Under the pieces are notes generated by a model. The model made no database searches and was not told the DNA's origin. It saw nothing but the letters and a program-made list of their open reading frames with translations. The translations under genes were made by a program, and so were the position numbers. This document shows positions 39,243 through 43,867 of a DNA stretch of 43,867 bases, piece after piece. Source of the DNA: Streptomyces sp. NRRL F-4489 (GTDB lineage Bacteria; Actinomycetota; Actinomycetes; Streptomycetales; Streptomycetaceae); NCBI RefSeq assembly GCF_001509485.1, contig NZ_LLZI01000247.1:1-43867 (forward strand). The letters are read 5' to 3'. Within the stretch, counting starts at the first letter, position 1. The number at the start of each line of letters is the position of its first letter.

Positions 39243-39632
39243 GTGAACGGCCCCGACGCCACCGACGAGCAGTGGGAAGGGCTCGCCGAAGTCGTTCCGC
39301 TACGCGGCGGCAGCGAATGGCCCTCCTGGCCCGACCATCGCGCCCTGCCCGATGACGAACCCACCGAGGAGACCCGGCGGTTCATCGTCATCCGCGTCCA
39401 GACCTTCGCGGACGCCCGGGAAGTGGCCGAGTACCTCATGGCGCAGCTTCCCGTCCTCCTGGACCTCAGCAGCGCCGACACCGATGTCGCCAAACGCATC
39501 CTGGACTTCGCCAGCGGCGTCGTCTTCGGACTGGGCAGCGGTATGCACCGCGTGGACACCAATGTCTTCCTACTGGCACCGGTCGGCACCGAGGTCGCGG
39601 AACCGGCAACGGGCGGCGTCCCCCGTTCGTAG
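39243..39632 (+). CDS. SepF-like cell-division protein (paralogue)
   Basis: A 129-residue protein. After a 40-residue linker comes the SepF core: RRFIVIRVQTFADAREVAEY, LPVLLDLSSADTDVAKRILD and FASGVVFGLGSGMHRVDTNV. SepF links FtsZ to the membrane in actinobacteria. This copy lacks a recognisable N-terminal amphipathic membrane-binding helix and is far from the ftsZ cluster, so it is probably one of the additional Streptomyces SepF paralogues rather than the main one. GTG 39243 has GAGGTG upstream. Confidence 0.87.
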   Translation: MNGPDATDEQWEGLAEVVPLRGGSEWPSWPDHRALPDDEPTEETRRFIVIRVQTFADAREVAEYLMAQLPVLLDLSSADTDVAKRILDFASGVVFGLGSGMHRVDTNVFLLAPVGTEVAEPATGGVPRS

Positions 39633-39675
39633 GAAGAGAAGCCGGGCGTAACGGTTCGCCGGGCCGGCGACTGCG

Positions 39676-39681
39676 TAGCGT
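39676..39681 (+). promoter_or_regulatory. -10 hexamer, leaderless-type promoter of ATPase-MazG pair
   Basis: TAGCGT ends exactly six bases before ATG 39688 with no Shine-Dalgarno. Confidence 0.55.
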
Positions 39682-39687
39682 CCCCCT

Positions 39688-41163
39688 ATGGATACCGACA
39701 GTGTGCGTCCGGCGGTCACCGAATTACGTCTGTCCGCGTTCAAGGCCCATCGCGGGGTCACCCTGCCGCTCGGCCCGATGACCCTGCTCAGTGGCGGCAG
39801 CGGAAGCGGCAAGACCAGCGTCCTCCAGGCTTACGAGATCCTCTCCCGGCTCGGCAGCGGTGAATCCCTGGCCAAGGCCGTCGGTGTGGTGGCGGGCGGG
39901 GCCCCGGCCTGTGTACCGGCCACCGCGCGCTCCGACGACCAGGGGCGGCGCGGCTTCCGCATCGGCTGCACCGTCGACGGCCCGGCCGGCCCCGTCCACC
40001 TCGACCTCGCCGTCCAGGCGGAACCCGAACTCCGCATCGTCGGCGAGCGGTTGACCGGATGCGGCGAGACGCTGCTCACCACCGCCCTCACCGACCCGAC
40101 CCGCTCCGCCGTCCAGGCGGCCTGGTACACCGCCGGCGCGACACCGGTGACCCGCGCGCCGCTGCCCGACGACCGGCTCGCCACCTCCCTCCTCCCGCTG
40201 CGCGTCGCGGGCAAGACGGCCGGGCAGCGCCTCGTCATCGCCGCGGCGGAACAAGTCGTGGTCGCGCTTCGTTCAGCCTTTGTGTGCGATCCGCGGCCGG
40301 AAGCAATGCGGGGCCGGGCGGCGGCCGGTACGGCGGAGGAGGGCCGCGGTGAGGGCGGCGCGCGGCGCGGCACCGGGGCGCGCGCCGGCGGCCGGAGCGG
40401 CGGTGCGGGCCGCCAGGGGAAGGGGGGTGGTTCCGCGGGTCCGGCCGGACCGGCGGGCGCCCGCGGGCGCAAGGGCGTACGCAGCGGCGGCGACGCCAGC
40501 GGCTGGGGCCAGGACGACGAGCGCGACGAAGGGCGGCTGCGGTCGTCCTGCGACAACCTCGCCGCCGTGCTCGACCGCACCAGCCGCGAATGCGCCCGGC
40601 GGCACGCCCTCCTTGTCGCGGCGGTCCGGGACGCCTGTGCCGGGCCCGTCGACGGGCTGCGCGCGGTGCCCCGGCAGCTGGGCCCGGCCGGGGCGCCCGG
40701 GGATAACGGGACCGGTCTGGCCAACGGGGCCGGCGCGGGCAGCCCGGCCACCTCGGCGAGCGGGCCCGCCGGGACGAGCGGCGGCGGTCCGGCGCAGGGA
40801 GGGCAGCCCCCGACCGGCCCGCAGGCCCTGCGGGCCGTCCTCGACCGCGGCGTCCTCGGCGAGATGCCCGTCGAGCAGCTCGGCGACGGCGAACTGCGGT
40901 TCCTCGCGCTCGCCCTGGTGCTGCTGACCGGCCCCGACGTCCTCGCCATGGACCCCGTGGGGGAGATCCCGTCGGCGCTGCAGCAGATGACGGTGATGGC
41001 GGACGGCATGGACCGCTGCCTGGACCGCCGCCAGGCCCGCGATCTGGTGGCGCTGGCCGTGCGGATGACCGAGCGCGGCCACGTCCGGCTGCTCGGCACC
41101 CTGGGGGACGCGTCGGTCGCCGAGGGGCTGCCCGGGGTGCGGGTGCTACACCTAGGGGTATGA
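39688..41163 (+). CDS. SMC/AAA-type P-loop ATPase with low-complexity insert
   Basis: A 491-residue ATPase. It opens like SMC/RecF-type proteins (LRLSAFKAHRGVTLPLGPMT), with Walker A GGSGSGKTS at residues 36-44. The middle (about 208-285) is a Gly/Arg/Ala-rich insert and a second low-complexity stretch lies near 335-375. The C-terminal lobe has a signature-like LGDGELRFLALALVLL and a Walker B-like DVLAMDPVGEIPSAL, then a D-loop region. The role is unknown. Its stop overlaps the MazG-like gene by four bases, so the two products probably act together, for example in nucleotide surveillance; that is inference. Confidence 0.8.
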   Translation: MDTDSVRPAVTELRLSAFKAHRGVTLPLGPMTLLSGGSGSGKTSVLQAYEILSRLGSGESLAKAVGVVAGGAPACVPATARSDDQGRRGFRIGCTVDGPAGPVHLDLAVQAEPELRIVGERLTGCGETLLTTALTDPTRSAVQAAWYTAGATPVTRAPLPDDRLATSLLPLRVAGKTAGQRLVIAAAEQVVVALRSAFVCDPRPEAMRGRAAAGTAEEGRGEGGARRGTGARAGGRSGGAGRQGKGGGSAGPAGPAGARGRKGVRSGGDASGWGQDDERDEGRLRSSCDNLAAVLDRTSRECARRHALLVAAVRDACAGPVDGLRAVPRQLGPAGAPGDNGTGLANGAGAGSPATSASGPAGTSGGGPAQGGQPPTGPQALRAVLDRGVLGEMPVEQLGDGELRFLALALVLLTGPDVLAMDPVGEIPSALQQMTVMADGMDRCLDRRQARDLVALAVRMTERGHVRLLGTLGDASVAEGLPGVRVLHLGV

Positions 41164-41516
41164 GTGAGGATCTTCATGCCCTGCAGCGACGCCTGGCCGA
41201 GTTCGCGGCCGCCCGGGACTGGCAGCAGTACCACACCCCCAAGAACCTGGCCGCCGCGCTCAGTGTCGAGGCCGCGGAACTGGTCGAGATCTTCCAGTGG
41301 TTGACCCCCGAGCAGTCGGCGGCGGTGATGTCCGACCCGGAGAAGTCGGGCCGGGTCGAGGACGAGGTCGCGGACGTCCTGGCGTATCTGCTCCAGTTCT
41401 GCCAGGCGCTGGGCATCGATCCGCTGACCGCGCTCGCGGCCAAGATCGAGCGCAACGAAGCACGCTTCCCGGCCGTCCGGCAGGCTCCGCCGGACCGGCC
41501 GAAGGGCGGCGCGTAG
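41160..41516 (+). CDS. MazG-like nucleotide pyrophosphohydrolase
   Basis: A 118-residue all-alpha NTP pyrophosphatase of the MazG/RS21-C6 group. It shows the metal-binding pattern: EAAELVEIFQW on one helix and EDEVADVLAYLLQF on the next, with a conserved KxxRNEARFP-like end (KIERNEARFP). Such enzymes hydrolyse non-canonical or excess nucleoside triphosphates, including dCTP analogues. ATG 41160 overlaps the ATPase stop. A textbook terminator follows. Confidence 0.92.
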   Translation: MSEDLHALQRRLAEFAAARDWQQYHTPKNLAAALSVEAAELVEIFQWLTPEQSAAVMSDPEKSGRVEDEVADVLAYLLQFCQALGIDPLTALAAKIERNEARFPAVRQAPPDRPKGGA

Positions 41517-41560
41517 CCGCTACGTGGCGGGGAGCGGGGCGAGGCGTATAGGGCGCGGAC

Positions 41561-41601
41561 GCCGGCGGGGCGGGGCGAGAGCCTCCGCCCCGCCGGCTTT
41601 T
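41561..41601 (+). terminator. Intrinsic terminator after the MazG-like gene
   Basis: GCCGGCGGGGCGG (41561-41573) pairs perfectly with CCGCCCCGCCGGC (41585-41597) around an 11-base loop and is followed by TTTT. Confidence 0.92.
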
Positions 41602-41790
41602 CACGGCGCTTGCTGTTACTCCCGTGCCAAGAGCAGCCAGAGTTCCGTAAGTTGAACAATTTATGTTGTGTGGCGCATGAAAAGGCGGTGACGTATGAGG
41701 GGTCGCCGGGGGCCGCAGGCGCGCTCTCGACCGTCCCGAAACCGCCTCTCATCACTCTATGGAGTCATGGATCTTTCCACAGCGCCTTGG

Positions 41791-41799
41791 TTGTCCACA
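41791..41799. promoter_or_regulatory. DnaA-box-like site
   Basis: TTGTCCACA matches the Streptomyces DnaA box consensus. A weaker relative, CTTTCCACA, sits 18 bases to its left (41773-41781). Two sites do not make an origin, but they could titrate DnaA or control the next gene. Confidence 0.5.
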
Positions 41800-41885
41800 G
41801 ATTTGCGAATTCCTCTGGCGTTTTTGGCTGCTGACCCTCACTCTGGGTAGTGGAAGGAGAGCGGGGTGAACGCGGATGAAGCAGG

Positions 41886-41894
41886 AAGGAGGGA
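41886..41894 (+). promoter_or_regulatory. Ribosome binding site deciding the start of the hypothetical gene
   Basis: AAGGAGGGA lies five bases before ATG 41900, favouring this start over ATG 41876, whose upstream sequence is poorer. Confidence 0.7.
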
Positions 41895-41899
41895 CGCGG

Positions 41900-42355
41900 A
41901 TGGACGCGGTGCGGATCATCGCGGCCAGTCGGCGCGGCCTGGCGCAGGCGAATACCGTCCATGACGTGGTCGTCGAAGCGTGGCAGGCACAAGCCTTGGC
42001 GGAGGCGATAGGCAGCCATCTCGCGATATTCGGTCCGTACGAAGTGCGGTCCAGAGCCCGAGGACTGGGCGACGCGGGCGGGCGGTTCAGCGGGGGACTG
42101 CTGTGCTCGACGGCGACCTCCGGCGGGCTGCGGGCGGCGCAGCTGACCGAGATACGCGACGTCAAGGCGGCCCTGATCAGCCTCTGCCAGCTGCTGCGCG
42201 AGGTGTGCGAGGCACTGGTCGGAGTGGTGATCGCGGCGGACGAGGACGGCATGTACTGGACCTGCGTCGAGGCGATGGACACCGCCGACGAATCGCGGGA
42301 CCACGTCGCCGGGATACTGGAGAAGCTGGAGGTACGCGACCGGCACCTTGCCTGA
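41900..42355 (+). CDS. Actinomycete hypothetical protein (DUF6099-like)
   Basis: A 151-residue protein starting MDAVRIIAASRRGLAQANTV. It is mainly helical, with no membrane segment and no recognisable catalytic motif; a later helix reads LISLCQLLREVCEALVGVVI. It resembles a streptomycete-restricted family I associate with DUF6099, but this is from memory. It follows an AT-richer region with a DnaA-box-like site and precedes a long non-coding gap. Confidence 0.7.
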   Translation: MDAVRIIAASRRGLAQANTVHDVVVEAWQAQALAEAIGSHLAIFGPYEVRSRARGLGDAGGRFSGGLLCSTATSGGLRAAQLTEIRDVKAALISLCQLLREVCEALVGVVIAADEDGMYWTCVEAMDTADESRDHVAGILEKLEVRDRHLA

Positions 42356-42791
42356 CACCGGGCGGGCCGCCTGCCGCCCCGCCCACGGAACCACGACCGG
42401 CGACGCCTGGCACGCCCACGCCGGCGCCGGCTGAACACGCCACCCCCACGGGTGCCCTGGCGGTACGCCGCCGCCCGCGGCGCCGCCCGTTCGCCGGCTC
42501 GGGCACGCCCGGGCCTCTGACCGGTACCCGTACGAGAACGGCCACCCGGACCCGCTGCCCGGTCCCTCGTCCCTGACGGGCGGTCCCCGCCATCCGTAGG
42601 CTCACCCCACTCCTCGCCTTCCTTCCGCTGCGTTGCTATTCGTTGCTTGCCGGTGCCTTGCCGGTTGCTTTCGGGATCGGGTCCTTGTCGGTTGCTCCGG
42701 TGTCACTGACGCCCTTGCGTTGCTGTCGTGGAAGGAGGAGGGGCGTGCCCCCATAGGGGATGGCGGGCTGTGTGCCGTGCAGGATGGAGGT
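42356..42791. other. Intergenic region before the LLM oxidoreductase gene
   Basis: No supported gene in 436 bases. The right half (about 42600-42740) is T-rich, with several GTTGCT and TTGCCGGT-like words, but I cannot resolve a regular repeat or a clear promoter. Confidence 0.5.
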
Positions 42792-43715
42792 ATGGATCTA
42801 CGAGTCTTCACCGAGCCCCAGCAGGGGGCTTCCTACGACACCCTTCTGAGGGCCGCCAAGGCCACGGAGGACCTCGGCTTCGACGCGTTCTTCCGCTCGG
42901 ACCACTACCTGCGGATGGGGAACACCGACGGGCTGCCCGGCCCGACGGACGCCTGGATCACGCTGGCCGGTCTGGCCCGCGAGACCAAGCGGATCCGGCT
43001 CGGCACGCTGATGACGGCCGGCACCTTCCGCCTGCCGGGTGTGCTGGCCATCCAGGTCGCGCAGGTCGACCAGATGTCCGGCGGGCGGATCGAACTCGGC
43101 CTCGGCGCGGGGTGGTTCGAGGAGGAGCACCGGGCGTACGGCATTCCCTTCCCGAAGGAGAAGTTCGCGCGGCTGGAGGAACAGCTGGAGATCATCACCG
43201 GCCTGTGGGCCACGGAGGTGGGAAAGGAGTTCTCTTACGACGGCACGTACTACCAGCTGGAGAAGTCGCCCGCGCTGCCCAAGCCCGCCCAGGCGAAGGT
43301 GCCGGTGCTGATCGGCGGACACGGTGCGAAGCGCACGCCGAGGCTGGCGGCTCGGTACGCGGATGAGTTCAATCTGCCCTTCGCCTCGGTCGAGGACAGC
43401 GAGCGCCAGTTCGGACGGGTGCGGGCGGCCGCGGAGGCCGCTGGGCGGAAGGGCGACGACCTGGTGTACTCCAACGCCCTGGTCGCCTGCGTCGGCAAGA
43501 ACGATGCCGAGGTGGCGCGGCGGGCCGCGGCCATCGGACGGGAGGTGGACGAACTGAAGGCGAACGGCCTGGCGGGCTCGCCCGCGGAGGTCGTGGACAA
43601 GCTCGGCCGGTACGCCGCCATCGGATCGTCCCGGATCTACCTCCAGATCCTGGACCTCGATGATCTGGACCAGCTGGAGCTGATCTCGGCCGAGGTCCAG
43701 CCGCAGGTGGGCTGA
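42792..43715 (+). CDS. LLM-class F420-dependent oxidoreductase
   Basis: A 307-residue luciferase-like TIM-barrel enzyme. Characteristic pieces are GFDAFFRSDHYLRMG, IRLGTLMTAGTFRLP, the SGGRIELGLGAGWFEEEHRA motif of F420-binding LLM proteins, and VPVLIGGHGAKRTPRLAARY. It probably uses coenzyme F420 to oxidise or reduce an unknown small molecule. ATG 42792 has GGAGG immediately upstream (one base between), and the protein opens MDLRVFTEPQQG as in its family. No operon partner is visible. Confidence 0.92.
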   Translation: MDLRVFTEPQQGASYDTLLRAAKATEDLGFDAFFRSDHYLRMGNTDGLPGPTDAWITLAGLARETKRIRLGTLMTAGTFRLPGVLAIQVAQVDQMSGGRIELGLGAGWFEEEHRAYGIPFPKEKFARLEEQLEIITGLWATEVGKEFSYDGTYYQLEKSPALPKPAQAKVPVLIGGHGAKRTPRLAARYADEFNLPFASVEDSERQFGRVRAAAEAAGRKGDDLVYSNALVACVGKNDAEVARRAAAIGREVDELKANGLAGSPAEVVDKLGRYAAIGSSRIYLQILDLDDLDQLELISAEVQPQVG

Positions 43716-43754
43716 GGGGAGTCGAGGGAGCTGGGATGAGTTGAGTTGACCTGG

Positions 43755-43792
43755 CTGAGTGAGTCGGCCTGGGCTGAGTGAGTTGGCCTGGG
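43755..43792. repeat. 19-bp tandem repeat x2 at the window end
   Basis: CTGAGTGAGTYGGCCTGGG occurs twice in tandem, followed by shorter TTGAGTTGAG echoes to about 43816. The stretch follows the LLM gene and is not coding. Confidence 0.75.
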
Positions 43793-43867
43793 TTGAGTTG
43801 AGTGAGTTGAGCTGAGCGGGGGTGTTGGGGGAGGGGAGTGGAGGAGGGCGGAGGGGAGGGGTGCGGG

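Larger units (their letters stand above)
41517..41899. other. Intergenic region with terminator and a DnaA-box-like site
   Basis: These 383 bases contain the MazG terminator and then about 250 bases of noticeably lower GC content with a TTGTCCACA site. No gene is supported. Confidence 0.6.

Overview
The window comes from a high-GC actinomycete, almost certainly Streptomyces or a close relative. The signs are very GC-rich third codon positions, frequent GTG starts, many overlapping ATGA stop/start junctions, several leaderless-type promoters, a type III polyketide synthase of the RppA class, a SepF paralogue and an F420-dependent LLM oxidoreductase. All calls were made by reading the sequence; no database search was run.

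Region 1 (1-21848) is chromosomal core. It holds the tail of a sensor kinase, a DUF4193 zinc-ribbon protein, a conserved hypothetical, a DUF3093 membrane protein, a hotdog thioesterase, dUTPase (dut), a DUF3710 protein, a complete kdp locus (a 27-aa membrane ORF, kdpF, kdpA, kdpB, kdpC, then kdpD and kdpE), an OB-fold protein, a DUF3159 membrane protein, the TrkA-type pair ceoC/ceoB, a two-RCK membrane protein, a KimA-like APC transporter and a TRAM-domain RNA methyltransferase. From memory, apart from kdp and the RCK membrane protein, this order matches the Mycobacterium tuberculosis Rv2689c-Rv2699c block. About 16 kb therefore forms a potassium-homeostasis hub with high-affinity uptake (Kdp), its two-component control, RCK gating subunits and a second importer.

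Region 2 (21791-28391) looks like an inserted or rearranged accessory segment. It is bracketed by two imperfect direct copies of the methyltransferase 3' end plus its downstream sequence (21791-21968 and 28215-28391). Between them lie a decayed IS5-family transposase, two coupled alpha/beta hydrolases, an XRE/MmyB-type regulator divergent from two coupled SDR genes, and an unusual density of short tandem repeats, including four perfect 17-bp periods.

Region 3 (28424-32601) holds a TetR regulator divergent from an HSL-type esterase across a repeat-rich operator. It also holds a coupled gene pair that I read as qatB-qatC of the Qat antiviral family, with a QueC-like enzyme and a partner beginning Met-Gly-Thr-Ser. 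There is no qatA or qatD. This is the most interesting system in the window.

Region 4 (32670-43867) contains rppA with a melanin-type P450, a membrane-anchored hypothetical, a MarR/ABC exporter operon, a SepF paralogue, a P-loop ATPase coupled to a MazG-like pyrophosphohydrolase, an actinomycete hypothetical and an LLM oxidoreductase.
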